From Gemmatimonadales bacterium (lineage in GTDB: Bacteria > Gemmatimonadota > Gemmatimonadetes > Palauibacterales > Palauibacteraceae): 44,259 nucleotides of DNA. The stretch covers positions 1 to 44,259 of the forward strand of contig VXOJ01000030.1 in assembly GCA_009840115.1 (NCBI GenBank), written 5' to 3'. The notes below the pieces were generated by a model. It made no database searches. It had not been told where the DNA came from and saw nothing but the letters and a program-made list of their open reading frames with translations. Of this stretch, positions 16,832 through 25,084 are shown piece after piece. The position numbers and the translations under genes are program-made. How positions within the stretch are numbered: position 1 is the first letter of the stretch; each line of letters begins with the position of its first letter.

Positions 16832-17305
16832 GTGGGCGACCGCGATGGAATCCGGGTCATCGCCCGCAACCGGAAGGCTCGCCACGACTACGAGGTGCTC
16901 GAGCAGTTCGAGGCGGGGCTCGTCCTGCGGGGGGCGGAGGTGAAGTCGCTCCGCGATGGGAAGGCGAGCTTCACGGACTCGTTCGGGCGGATCGACGGCG
17001 GGGAGGCGTGGCTCCATAACCTCCACATTCCTCCGTACGACAAGGCGACGATCGATGCCCCCGACCCGGTGCGTCGGCGAAAGCTCCTGCTCAGGCGACG
17101 GGAGATCGATCGCCTGCGCTCGAAGACGCGCGAGAGCGGGCTGACGCTCGTGCCGCTGGACATCCATTTCCGGCGCGGCTTCGCCAAGGTCACGCTGGGG
17201 CTGGCGCGGGGGAAGAAGCACCGGGACCGGCGGGAAGATCTGAAGAGGAAGACGATGCAGCGGGAGGTCGAACGGGCGAAGAGGGAGGCGGCGCGTGGCG
17301 GTTGA
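16832..17305 (+). CDS. smpB: SsrA-binding protein SmpB
   Basis: Partner of tmRNA in ribosome rescue. Recognisable from RNRKARHDYEVLE, GLVLRGAEVKSLRDGKAS, KLLLRRREIDRL and the basic C-terminal tail that enters the mRNA channel. 157 aa, the family norm. GTG start at 16832 with GGGAG upstream. The tmRNA gene is often near smpB, but I found no candidate in this window. Confidence 0.96.
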   Translation: MGDRDGIRVIARNRKARHDYEVLEQFEAGLVLRGAEVKSLRDGKASFTDSFGRIDGGEAWLHNLHIPPYDKATIDAPDPVRRRKLLLRRREIDRLRSKTRESGLTLVPLDIHFRRGFAKVTLGLARGKKHRDRREDLKRKTMQREVERAKREAARGG

Positions 17306-18557
17306 GCGGGGCGGCGGCGGACGCGACCGGATCGGCGCGCGGGGGCGGAGCGCGGTTGCCGCCGCCGTCGCCGCGCTGGCCGTGCTCTGCGGGATCCCGG
17401 CGGGAATCCACGCACAGACGCCCCCCGAAACGGTACAGGCGGAGGTTTCGGGCCGTACCGTCAGCCTCCCCGTCGCGCGGCACCGGGCCTACCCCGCCGT
17501 GGCCGTGGCGGACCTCGCGCTCGCCCTGGAGAGCGTCCTCGACGGGGTCACGCGGAACGGCGTCTTCCTGCACGCCCGCCTCCACGGCGAAGAGGTCGCG
17601 TTCGAGGCGGAATCTCCCTTCTTCCGGCACGGGGGACGCGCGGTGCAGCTCGCGAATCCGCCTTACGAGGAAGGCGACGCCTTCTGGCTCCCGGCCGAGT
17701 TCGTCACGCGGTGGGTGTCGGAGGAACCGCCGCCGGTCGCCGCCGCGTCCGAGGGGGAGGGGGGGACGGCGCCCGCCTCGACCCCGGAGTCCCCGTCCTC
17801 CCCGCCGCCCGCCGACCCGTTGCCGGACCGCGTCGACCCGACGGCGCCGTGGCGCGTGATCATCGACCCGGGACACGGAGGCCGGGACCCGGGAACGCTG
17901 GGCGGCGCGAGCTACGAGAAGGATGTCGTGCTCGCGATCGCGAGACGACTGTACGAGGAACTCGAGGGGCGCGAGATGTTCGAGCCTCACATGACCCGGG
18001 AGACGGATGTCTACGTGGACCTCGACGAACGGTCCCAGTTCGCGGTGGACCGGGCCGGGGACCTCTTCGTCTCGATCCACGCCAACGCCGCGGGGGACGA
18101 ACGGGCGCGCGGGTTCGAGACGATCTTCCTCGGGCAGGCCCGCTCGGAGGAGGCGCGCGACGTCGCGCTGCGGGAGAACCGGGGTCCCGAGGTGGATGAC
18201 GCGGCGGGTTCGCCGTCCGACGTTCAGTTCATCCTCGCGGGACTCGACCGCACCGAGAATCTTGCGGAGTCGCGGCTCTTCGCCGGGTTCGTGCAGAACT
18301 CGATCCGAAGGGCGCGGCGCGGCGGGTCCCCCGACCGCGGCGTCATCCAGGGACCGTGGTGGGTCCTGCTCGGGGCGCTCGTGCGCATGCCGTCGGTGAT
18401 CGTCGAAGTCGGGTTTCTCTCGAACGATGAAGAGGAGCGTTACCTGAACGGCGCGGAAGGACAGGAAGCGATCGCGCGGGCGATCGCGGACGCGATCGCG
18501 GCGTACCGCGCAGACGTGCTGCGCCGGTACGCCCCCGCGCCGGAGTCGGGGTGCTGA
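17295..18557 (+). CDS. N-acetylmuramoyl-L-alanine amidase (AmiA/B/C type)
   Basis: Periplasmic zinc amidase that cuts the MurNAc-peptide bond during septum splitting. Signal peptide ~1-40 (cleavage after GIHA). Residues ~48-145 resemble a copper-amine-oxidase-like 'stalk' domain rather than AMIN. A Ser/Pro/Glu linker follows, then Amidase_3 with zinc ligands in DPGHGGRDPG (near 192), the Glu of YEKDVVLAIA and VSIHANA (near 262), and the catalytic Glu in VEVGFLSN (near 371). A helical insert at about 307-335 (SDVQFILAGLDR, then ESRLFAGFVQNSI) corresponds in position to the autoinhibitory helix of AmiB/AmiC, which fits regulation by the EnvC-like protein encoded at 3383-4627. GTG start at 17295 overlaps smpB by 11 bp. 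420 aa. Confidence 0.91.
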   Translation: MAVERGGGGRDRIGARGRSAVAAAVAALAVLCGIPAGIHAQTPPETVQAEVSGRTVSLPVARHRAYPAVAVADLALALESVLDGVTRNGVFLHARLHGEEVAFEAESPFFRHGGRAVQLANPPYEEGDAFWLPAEFVTRWVSEEPPPVAAASEGEGGTAPASTPESPSSPPPADPLPDRVDPTAPWRVIIDPGHGGRDPGTLGGASYEKDVVLAIARRLYEELEGREMFEPHMTRETDVYVDLDERSQFAVDRAGDLFVSIHANAAGDERARGFETIFLGQARSEEARDVALRENRGPEVDDAAGSPSDVQFILAGLDRTENLAESRLFAGFVQNSIRRARRGGSPDRGVIQGPWWVLLGALVRMPSVIVEVGFLSNDEEERYLNGAEGQEAIARAIADAIAAYRADVLRRYAPAPESGC

Positions 18558-19363
18558 GCGCCGGCCGCGATGTGGCGGTGGAGCGCGCGGCGCCCGTGAG
18601 CCGGCGGGCGGCGCTGCTCTCCACGCGCCTCGTGGCCCGCGATACCTGGTGGCAGGAGTTCGACTGCCCGGACATCGCGGCCTCCGCGCTCCCCGGGCAG
18701 TTCGTCATGCTCGGCGTCGGGCTCGACGCGCCCGGGGCCTGGCTCCTCCCGCGTCCGTTCAGCGTCGGCTGGACGGGCCCCGGCGGCGAGGTCGGCATCC
18801 TGCTGCGCGCCTACGGCCAGGGCACGCGGGCGCTCGCGACGCTGGAAGTCGGGCAGACCGCGCTCCTGCTCGGACCGCTGGGCCGCCCCTTCGACACCGA
18901 GGGCGCGGACGTCGAATGCATCGCGGGCGGCGTCGGGCTCGCCCCGTTCATCTTCCTCGCCGCGCGCGAGGCGGCGGCGGGACGGTGCGTGCGGCTCATC
19001 TACGGCGAGCGCGATGCCGGAGCCGTCTTCGACCCCGCGCTCATCGCCCGCCTCACGGATCACGACCCGGAGGTGTTCACGGAGGACGGGACCGCCGGCC
19101 GGAAGGGCCTCGTGACCGCCGGCCTCGACCCGGCGTCGAGCGCGCTCCTCCTCGGCTGCGGCCCCACGCCCCTCCTGCGGGCGCTCGCGGCCTTCGCGCG
19201 GGAACACGGCCGCCGGCTCCAGGTCTCCGTGGAGGAGCACATGGGCTGCGGGATCGGCACCTGCCAGGGGTGCGTCGTGCGCGCGGCGGACGGGAGCTGG
19301 GTGAAGTCGTGCATCGAGGGCTCCGTCTTCCCCGCGGAGGAACTCGACTGGGGGGAGATCTGA
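18551..19363 (+). CDS. pyrK: Dihydroorotate dehydrogenase electron transfer subunit PyrK
   Basis: FAD/2Fe-2S protein that passes electrons from class 1B dihydroorotate dehydrogenase to NAD+. Visible: RPFS flavin motif, GILLRAYGQGT, the nucleotide-binding GGVGLAPF, and a C-terminal iron-sulfur site with spacing C-x4-C-x2-C-x12-C starting near residue 233 (EEHMGCGIGTCQGC). 270 aa. GTG at 18551, overlapping the amidase stop by 7 bp; followed immediately by pyrD, which confirms the assignment. Confidence 0.93.
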   Translation: MLSAGRDVAVERAAPVSRRAALLSTRLVARDTWWQEFDCPDIAASALPGQFVMLGVGLDAPGAWLLPRPFSVGWTGPGGEVGILLRAYGQGTRALATLEVGQTALLLGPLGRPFDTEGADVECIAGGVGLAPFIFLAAREAAAGRCVRLIYGERDAGAVFDPALIARLTDHDPEVFTEDGTAGRKGLVTAGLDPASSALLLGCGPTPLLRALAAFAREHGRRLQVSVEEHMGCGIGTCQGCVVRAADGSWVKSCIEGSVFPAEELDWGEI

Positions 19364-20325
19364 CCTCGGCCGCGGCGTCCCCGGGCCTCGTCCAGCGCGT
19401 GTTCGGGGCGGAGTTCCCGAGTCCCGTGCTCCTGGCCTCCGGCACGTGCGGTTACGGGCAGGAATACGCGGATCTCATCCCCCTCGATGAGATCGGAGGG
19501 CTCGTCACGAAGGCGGTGAGCCTCGAGCCCCGCCCCGGGAACCCGCCGCACCGCGTCGCGGAGACGCCCGGCGGGATGATCAACGCGATCGGCCTCGAGA
19601 ACCCCGGCCTGCACGGCTTCATCGCGGAGAAGCTCCCCTGGCTGCGCGAGCACCTCCGCCGCGCGCAGGTGTTCGTGAACGTCGTCGGGCACTCGGCTGA
19701 GGATTTCGCCGCCGTCGTGCGCGGACTCGACGAAGAGGACGGCTTCCTCGGGTACGAGATCAACGTCTCCTGTCCGAACGTGAAGGGCGGCACGATGTTC
19801 GGCACCGACGAGCGGGCGCTGTCCGACCTCGTGGCGCGGCTTCGCGCCTGCACGGAGCGGCCGCTCGTGATCAAGCTCACCCCCAACGTCCCCGACGTGG
19901 GCGACTTCGCCCGCATCTGCGAGGAGGCGGGGGCCGACGGTCTGAGCGCGATCAACACCTTCCCCGGGATGGTCGTCGACATCGCCCGGCGCGAACCGCT
20001 GATCGGCAACCGGTCGGGCGGCGTGAGCGGCCCCGCGATTCTCCCCATGGGCGTCTACGCCACGTGGCGGGCGCGGCAGACGTGCGGGCTTCCGATCATG
20101 GGCATCGGGGGCATCCGCAACGCCGAGGACGCGTTACAGTACATCCTCGCCGGCGCCTGTCTCGTCCAGGTCGGGACGGCTTCGTTCGTCGATCCGGGCG
20201 CGGCGGTGGATGTCCACGAGGGGATCTCGAAGTACCTGACGGCGAACGGCATCGCGCGCCTCGAGGATCTCGTGGGCGCGCTCAGCGCCTGGCCGGGCAG
20301 CGGACCCGCGATTCCGGCCGGCTGA
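19360..20325 (+). CDS. pyrD: Dihydroorotate dehydrogenase, class 1B catalytic subunit
   Basis: FMN enzyme of pyrimidine synthesis, NAD+-linked through PyrK. Landmarks: SPVLLASGTCGYG at the N-terminus, TKAVSLEPRPGNP, the catalytic cysteine in NVSCPNVKGG, KLTPNV, and the flavin-phosphate loop IMGIGGIRNAEDA. The start is odd: no ATG/GTG/TTG lies at the expected place. A CTG at 19360 overlaps the pyrK stop as CTGA, behind a GGGGAG site, mirroring the GTGA overlaps common in this genome; it gives 321 aa with a normal N-terminus. The GTG at 19399 would clip the family N-terminus. Function is sure, the start is an inference. Confidence 0.93.
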   Translation: MTSAAASPGLVQRVFGAEFPSPVLLASGTCGYGQEYADLIPLDEIGGLVTKAVSLEPRPGNPPHRVAETPGGMINAIGLENPGLHGFIAEKLPWLREHLRRAQVFVNVVGHSAEDFAAVVRGLDEEDGFLGYEINVSCPNVKGGTMFGTDERALSDLVARLRACTERPLVIKLTPNVPDVGDFARICEEAGADGLSAINTFPGMVVDIARREPLIGNRSGGVSGPAILPMGVYATWRARQTCGLPIMGIGGIRNAEDALQYILAGACLVQVGTASFVDPGAAVDVHEGISKYLTANGIARLEDLVGALSAWPGSGPAIPAG

Positions 20326-21806
20326 TGATTCCCGGCAAGGCCCTGGTCGACCTCGCGTCGGCGCTCTTCATCGAGTGGCACGGCGAACCGCCGGTGGACA
20401 TCCGTCCGGTCGACGCGGACGGCTCCGCCCGCAGCTACTGGCGCCTCACCGCCCCGGACGGGGCGTCCGCCGTGGGCGCCCACGGGCCCGACCCGATGGA
20501 GAACCGGGCCTTCCTCTCGTACTCCCGCACGCTGCGCGAACTCGGACTGCCCGTGCCGGAGGTGTATGGGGCGGACGAGACGTCCGGCGTGTGGCTCCTC
20601 GAGGATCTCGGCGACACGACCCTCTTCGATGCGATCAAGGAGGCGCGCGACCCGGGATCGGACGCCTTCCCCGACGCCGTCCTCCCCCTCTACCGGCAGG
20701 TGCTCGAGGTTCTGCCGCGCTTCCAGGTCGAGGGAGGGAGGCGGATCGACTTCCGCCGGGCCTATCCCCGGGCGGCGTTCGACCGGCAGTCCATCCTCTG
20801 GGACCTCAACTACTTCAAGTACCACTTCCTGAAGCTCGCGCACATCCCGTTCAACGAGGCGCACCTGGAGCGCGACTTCTCGCGGCTCGCGCGCCACCTG
20901 CTCGCCGGCGACCGGTCCTGGTTCCTGTACCGCGACCTCCAGTCCCGCAACGTGATGGTGCGGCAGGGGGCGGAGGGTCCGGAGCCCTGGTTCATCGACT
21001 ACCAGGGCGGACGGCGCGGGGCGCTGCAGTACGACGTGGCGTCGCTTCTCTACGACTCGAAGGCGAACCTCGCGCGCCGGCACCGGGAGGCGCTGCTCGA
21101 TCACTACATCGGCGTCCTCGAGTCGCACGGGGTCGCGCGGCGCGACGAGTTTCTCGAACTCTGGCCCGGGTATGTCCTCGTGCGACTGTTGCAGGCGCTC
21201 GGGGCCTACGGATACCGGGGGTTCTTCGAGCGCAAGCCGCGCTTCCTGCAGAGCGTGCCCTACGCGGCGGAGAACCTGCGGGGGTTGCTCGAGGCGGGTC
21301 TGCCCGTGGACATCCCCGAACTCGAGGGGGCGCTGCGCGCGATCGTCGAGCGCTGGGGCCGCAAGGCGGAGCCGTCGGCGGTCGAGCGAGGGCTGGAGGT
21401 GACGGTCTCGAGCTTCCGGTATCCCGGCGGATATCCGGCGGACACCTCGGGGCACGGCGGTGGGTACGTGTTCGACTGCCGGGGGCTCCCGAACCCGGGC
21501 CGGGAGGAGGCGTACCGCGACCTCACGGGTCTCGACGAGGAGACGATCGCCTTCATCGCGGCCCGGCCGGAAGCGCAGGAGTTCTGGGAACGAGTGCGGG
21601 GGATCGTGGACGCGCACATCGCGAACTATCTCGACCGCGGGTTCCACAGCCTGAGCGTGAGTTTCGGGTGCACGGGGGGACAGCACCGCTCGGTGTACAT
21701 GGCGGAGCGGCTGCGCCAGCACCTCAGCGTGCGCTTCCCGGACGTGCGCGTGGAGATCACGCACCGGGAATCGGCGGACTGGCCGCGCCGTCCCGCGCCG
21801 GTCTGA
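20325..21806 (+). CDS. AmgK-like sugar kinase fused to a RapZ C-terminal domain
   Basis: Two-part protein, 493 aa. Residues ~1-350 are an aminoglycoside-phosphotransferase-type kinase like AmgK (anomeric MurNAc/GlcNAc kinase): GSARSYWRL in the P-loop region, WLLEDLGD, catalytic YRDLQSRNVMV near 202 and FIDYQGGRRGALQYDVASLL. Residues ~355-493 are a RapZ C-terminal domain with FDCRGLPNPG and the signature SFGCTGGQHRSVY near 445. In E. coli RapZ this half binds glucosamine-6-phosphate. RapZ's own N-terminal P-loop ATPase domain is absent. ATG at 20325 overlaps the pyrD stop by one base (TGATG). The next gene is a MurU-like nucleotidyltransferase, so a wall-sugar salvage role is likely; the role of the RapZ half is inference. 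Confidence 0.85.
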   Translation: MIPGKALVDLASALFIEWHGEPPVDIRPVDADGSARSYWRLTAPDGASAVGAHGPDPMENRAFLSYSRTLRELGLPVPEVYGADETSGVWLLEDLGDTTLFDAIKEARDPGSDAFPDAVLPLYRQVLEVLPRFQVEGGRRIDFRRAYPRAAFDRQSILWDLNYFKYHFLKLAHIPFNEAHLERDFSRLARHLLAGDRSWFLYRDLQSRNVMVRQGAEGPEPWFIDYQGGRRGALQYDVASLLYDSKANLARRHREALLDHYIGVLESHGVARRDEFLELWPGYVLVRLLQALGAYGYRGFFERKPRFLQSVPYAAENLRGLLEAGLPVDIPELEGALRAIVERWGRKAEPSAVERGLEVTVSSFRYPGGYPADTSGHGGGYVFDCRGLPNPGREEAYRDLTGLDEETIAFIAARPEAQEFWERVRGIVDAHIANYLDRGFHSLSVSFGCTGGQHRSVYMAERLRQHLSVRFPDVRVEITHRESADWPRRPAPV

Positions 21807-21850
21807 GCCGTGGCCAAGGGCTGCTTGAGCCGGAGGACAGGGGCGGACGC

Positions 21851-22606
21851 TTGGAGGCGATGATCTTCGCCGCCGGCCGAGGACGCCGCCTGCGGCCGCT
21901 GACGGACGCGACGCCCAAGGCGCTCGTCGACTTCGGCGGCGTCCCGCTGCTGGAGCACGTCGCGGGGAACCTCGTCGCGGCGGGAGCGCACCGCCTGATC
22001 GTGAACGCGCACTATCTCGCCGAGCAGGTGGCGGCGTGGGCCGAAGCGTCGTCGCTGGGCATCCCGGTGTTCGTGTCCCGGGAAGACGAGGAGTCGCCCG
22101 CGCCCCTGGACACGAGCGGCGGCCTCTTCCACGCCCGGTCGCTGTTCGAGGCGCGGGACCCCTTCCTGCTCCACAACTGCGACGTCGTGACCGAGGTCGA
22201 TCTCATCGCGCTGTACCGCGCGCACCTGGAGGGCGAGGCGCGGGACGGGCGGTTGGCCACGCTCGCGATCGCCGAGCGGGAGACGTCGCGCCCCCTCCTC
22301 GTGGACGGCCGCGGCGTGTACGGGCGCGCGAACCGGATGGAGGGGTGGGAAGTCGTCGCGCGGGAACCATCGAGCGCGGACGAAGCCCGGGAGTACGGTT
22401 TCTGCGGCATCCACGCGTTGTCGGCGCGGGTGTTCGAACGCTACGCGGAGGGAGGCGTCTTTTCGATCATGGATTCGTACATGGACTGGATCGGGGATGG
22501 GGAGCACGTCGCGGTGTTCGATGCGACGGGCGCGGCGTGGTACGACATCGGGACGCCGGAGCGGCTGGACGCCGCCAGGCGGGCGTTCGGGGCGGCCTCC
22601 GCATGA
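21851..22606 (+). CDS. MurU-like sugar-1-phosphate nucleotidyltransferase
   Basis: Probably converts MurNAc/GlcNAc-1-phosphate from the preceding kinase to its UDP sugar, the AmgK-MurU recycling route. The N-terminal nucleotide-binding motif AAGRGRRLRPLTDATPKAL is classic for the family; DTSGGL and the metal-binding HNCDVV follow; a YDIGTPERL segment closes the fold. 251 aa, which matches MurU's size and lacks the long C-terminal domain of GlmU. The start is taken as TTG at 21851, giving MEAMIFAAGRG as in MurU, with a GGGGCGG site upstream; the ATG at 21860 has only 2 nt to its purine run. A mannose-1-phosphate guanylyltransferase is the main alternative. Confidence 0.83.
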   Translation: MEAMIFAAGRGRRLRPLTDATPKALVDFGGVPLLEHVAGNLVAAGAHRLIVNAHYLAEQVAAWAEASSLGIPVFVSREDEESPAPLDTSGGLFHARSLFEARDPFLLHNCDVVTEVDLIALYRAHLEGEARDGRLATLAIAERETSRPLLVDGRGVYGRANRMEGWEVVAREPSSADEAREYGFCGIHALSARVFERYAEGGVFSIMDSYMDWIGDGEHVAVFDATGAAWYDIGTPERLDAARRAFGAASA

Positions 22607-23610
22607 AGGCGATCCGCATCCGGGAGCCCGGCGGGCCGGAGGTGCTCGAACTCGTCGAGAGGGACGACCCGGTCGCCGGCGCCGGCGAAGTGCGGGTGCG
22701 CGTGCGCTGCGCGGGGATCAACCGGGCCGATCTCCTGCAGCGGCTGGGGCGCTATCCGGCGCCGCCGGACGCCCCGCCGGACATCCCGGGACTCGAGTTC
22801 GCCGGCGAGATCGAGGCGGTCGGGGCCGGCGTCTCCGGCTGGTCCGAGGGCGACCGCGTGATGGGCATTCTGGGCGGCGGCGGATACGCCGAGCGCGTGG
22901 CGGTCCCGGCCGGGCAGCTGCTGCCCATCCCCCCGACGCTGAACTGGACCGAGGCGGGGGCGATCGCGGAGGTCTTCCTCACCGCCGCGGACGCCCTCAT
23001 CGAGCGCGGCCGCCTGCGCCCCGGCGAGACCGTGCTCGTGCACACGGCCGGCGGCGGCGTGGGAACGGCCGCCCTGCAACTGGCCCGCGCGAGCGGGGCG
23101 GGCGCGATCATCGCGACGGCGTCGGCGGCCAAGCTCGACCGCATCCGCGAAGCCGGGCTGCCGCACGACCTCGCCGTCGACCGCCGGGCCGGCTCCTTCG
23201 CCGACGCGGTCGCGCGACACACCGACCGGGCCGGCGCCGACGTCATCCTCGACACCGTCGGCGCCCCGTACTGGGAGGCGAACATGGCCAGCCTCGCCAC
23301 CCTCGGCCGCCTCGTCATCGTCGGCGTCATGGGCGGCATGAAGGTCGAGGCCAACCTGCGCACCCTCATGGGGAAGCGCGCGACCGTCGTCGGAACCGTC
23401 CTCCGTGCCCGCTCGAAAGCGGAGAAAGCACACCTCACGGAAATGTTCGCGACCCGCTTCCTCCCCGGCTTCACCGCCCCGGACGAAGATCCGTCCCGCC
23501 TGCGCCCGGTCATCGACCGGATCTTCCCCCTCGCCGAAGCCGCCGAAGCCCACCGCTACGTCGAATCGAACCAATCCTTCGGCAAAGTCCTCCTCGACAT
23601 CGACGCCTGA
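22603..23610 (+). CDS. NAD(P)H quinone oxidoreductase, PIG3/zeta-crystallin type
   Basis: Zinc-free medium-chain reductase that reduces quinones or similar carbonyls with NADPH. Seen: GroES-like N-terminal part (GEVRVRVRCAGINRADLLQR, PGLEFAGEIEAVG) and a nucleotide fold with HTAGGGVGTAALQLA. The quinone-reductase signature region and GRYPAPPDAPPDIPG match the PIG3 (TP53I3) branch. 335 aa. ATG at 22603 overlaps the previous stop as ATGA. It is the last gene of the rightward train and has no evident link to wall metabolism. Confidence 0.91.
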   Translation: MKAIRIREPGGPEVLELVERDDPVAGAGEVRVRVRCAGINRADLLQRLGRYPAPPDAPPDIPGLEFAGEIEAVGAGVSGWSEGDRVMGILGGGGYAERVAVPAGQLLPIPPTLNWTEAGAIAEVFLTAADALIERGRLRPGETVLVHTAGGGVGTAALQLARASGAGAIIATASAAKLDRIREAGLPHDLAVDRRAGSFADAVARHTDRAGADVILDTVGAPYWEANMASLATLGRLVIVGVMGGMKVEANLRTLMGKRATVVGTVLRARSKAEKAHLTEMFATRFLPGFTAPDEDPSRLRPVIDRIFPLAEAAEAHRYVESNQSFGKVLLDIDA

Positions 23611-23617
23611 CGCCGGG

Positions 23618-23938
23618 TCAGCCGCCGCTGACGGCGGGGAGGACGACGACTTCGGCGCCGTCCGTCACGGGCGTGTCCAGGCCGCTGAGGAAGCGGATGT
23701 TCTCGCCGTCCACGAAGATGTTCACATGGGGCCGCAGGCGGCCCCGCTCCGTGATCAGGCGGTCGTGGACGTCGGGGTGGGCGGCCCCGAGTCCGGCCAG
23801 GATCTCCCCGACCGGGGCTGGTGCGCCGGGGACGTCGACCTTGGAGCGCCCGCCCGTGAACTCCGTCAGCGCGGCGGGCAGCGTCACGCGCACGAGGCCG
23901 GCGCCCGGCGTCGCGCCAGTCTGCGTCCCGGCGGGCAT
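23618..23938 (-). CDS. MoaD/ThiS-like beta-grasp protein with C-terminal Gly-Gly
   Basis: Small ubiquitin-like protein ending LPAVSGG, the tail that an E1-like enzyme adenylates for sulfur transfer or conjugation. The body fits the fold: VRVTLPAALTEFTGG, a region around HPDVHDRLITERGRLRPHVNIFVDGENIRF, and DGAEVVVLPAVSGG. 106 aa, a bit longer than MoaD because of a Gly/Ala-rich leader. ATG at 23938 shares one base with the stop of the Asp-box protein upstream, so the two are probably co-translated. No MoaE, ThiF/MoeB or sulfurtransferase is nearby; whether it serves Mo-cofactor (moaC is at 1678), thiamin (thiC is at 27969) or another pathway is open. Confidence 0.87.
   Translation of the reverse strand: MPAGTQTGATPGAGLVRVTLPAALTEFTGGRSKVDVPGAPAPVGEILAGLGAAHPDVHDRLITERGRLRPHVNIFVDGENIRFLSGLDTPVTDGAEVVVLPAVSGG
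23622..23637. terminator. GC hairpin between convergent genes, possible terminator
   Basis: A perfect 6-bp CCGCCG/CGGCGG stem with a CTGA loop lies at the junction of two convergent genes, inside the last codons of the MoaD-like gene and 12 bp past the oxidoreductase stop. There is no T-tract on either side, so a classical intrinsic terminator is not shown; it may simply slow polymerase or protect 3' ends. Confidence 0.3.
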
Positions 23939-25062
23939 CAGCCTCGCCCGGCCGCGCACGCCTTCACGCAGACCACCGGCGGGAGACCCTCGCACACCAG
24001 CCCCCACGTCGTCCCGTCGTCGCGGGAGGCGTACACCTTGCCGCTGCGGGTGCCGAAGAACACCTGCCCGGGGGCGAGCGTGTCCAGCGCGTCGCGGAGC
24101 ACGGTTTCGTACGCGTTCCGCTGCGGAAGCCCCTCGGTGAGCGCCTCCCAGCTCGCGCCGCCGTCCCGGGTCCGGTAGACGCGCAGCTTCGCCTCGGGCG
24201 TACACCGGAAGCCGTCCGATTCGAGCGGCACGATGTAGACCGTGTCGGCATCGCCCGGGTGCATCGCCATCGCGAAGCCGAAATCGGACGGCACGCCGTT
24301 GGCGATGTCCGTCCACGAATCGCCCCAGTCGTCGCTCCGGTACAGTCCCCAGTGGTTCTGCAGGAAGAGCCGCCCCGGATTCGACGGATGGTGCACGATC
24401 TTGTGCACGCACTGGCCGAACTCCGGGTGCTTGTCCGGCAGGAACTCCGCGCGCACCCCCTTGTTGCGCGCGGCCCAGGTCGCGCCGCCGTCGTCGCTGC
24501 GGTACGCCCCCGCCGCCGAGATGGCGATCGTCGCCCGCCCGCCCGGCTCGCCGTCCGTGACGATGGTGTGCAGGCAGAGCCCGCCGGCCCCACCCACCCA
24601 CCGCTCCCGGTGCGGGTGGTTCAGCAGCCCCTCCACCGCCTCCCACTCCTCGCCCGCATCGTGCGAGATGAACAGGCAGGCGGGCTCCACGCCCAGCCGG
24701 ATCACATCCGGTTCGCGGGCCGACCCCGGCTGGATCTGCCAGACGCGTTTGAGGGAAAGCCCGGAGTCCTCGGGAAACCTGACCGAACGCTCGGCCTTTC
24801 CCGACCAGTTCGCCCCGAAGTCGTCGGAGAAGCGCAGCGTCGTCCCCCAGAAGGGACTGTGCGGCGCCGCCCACAGCCGCGACCGGCCGGCCCGGTCGTC
24901 GTACGCCATCGCGTAGACTTCCTCTCCCGGGAAGTGGGGGCCGTCCAGCTCCCAGCCCCCGTCTCCCTCTCCGCCGCCGTCGCGCGGCCGCGCCAGGAAG
25001 GCGCCCTTCGTCGTTCCCAGCAGGAGCGTGCCGCCCCCGTTTGTCCCGTTTCCGCTCGCCAC
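23938..25062 (-). CDS. Asp-box (BNR/sialidase-like) beta-propeller protein
   Basis: 374-aa repeat protein with at least six Asp-box motifs of the S-x-D-x-G-x-x-W type: SDDFGANW, SHDAGEEW, SDDGGATW, SDDWGDSW, TRDGGASW and SRDDGTTW. These cap blades of a six/seven-blade propeller as in sialidases and Vps10 domains. No signal peptide and no arginine triad of true sialidases is evident, so a sialidase activity is not supported; cytosolic location is likely. GTG start at 25062 with AAGGGA upstream. Its tight link to the MoaD-like gene suggests a shared job of unknown nature. Confidence 0.86.
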   Translation of the reverse strand: MASGNGTNGGGTLLLGTTKGAFLARPRDGGGEGDGGWELDGPHFPGEEVYAMAYDDRAGRSRLWAAPHSPFWGTTLRFSDDFGANWSGKAERSVRFPEDSGLSLKRVWQIQPGSAREPDVIRLGVEPACLFISHDAGEEWEAVEGLLNHPHRERWVGGAGGLCLHTIVTDGEPGGRATIAISAAGAYRSDDGGATWAARNKGVRAEFLPDKHPEFGQCVHKIVHHPSNPGRLFLQNHWGLYRSDDWGDSWTDIANGVPSDFGFAMAMHPGDADTVYIVPLESDGFRCTPEAKLRVYRTRDGGASWEALTEGLPQRNAYETVLRDALDTLAPGQVFFGTRSGKVYASRDDGTTWGLVCEGLPPVVCVKACAAGRG

Positions 25063-25084
25063 GGTCCGTCCCTTCGTTGTTCGC

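Noticed and set aside
16829..17294. tmRNA gene expected near smpB
   Set aside because: No tRNA-like ends or tag reading frame found in or around the smpB neighbourhood.
23938..25062. True sialidase activity for the Asp-box protein
   Set aside because: Asp boxes mark the propeller fold only; no arginine triad, FRIP motif or signal peptide could be found.
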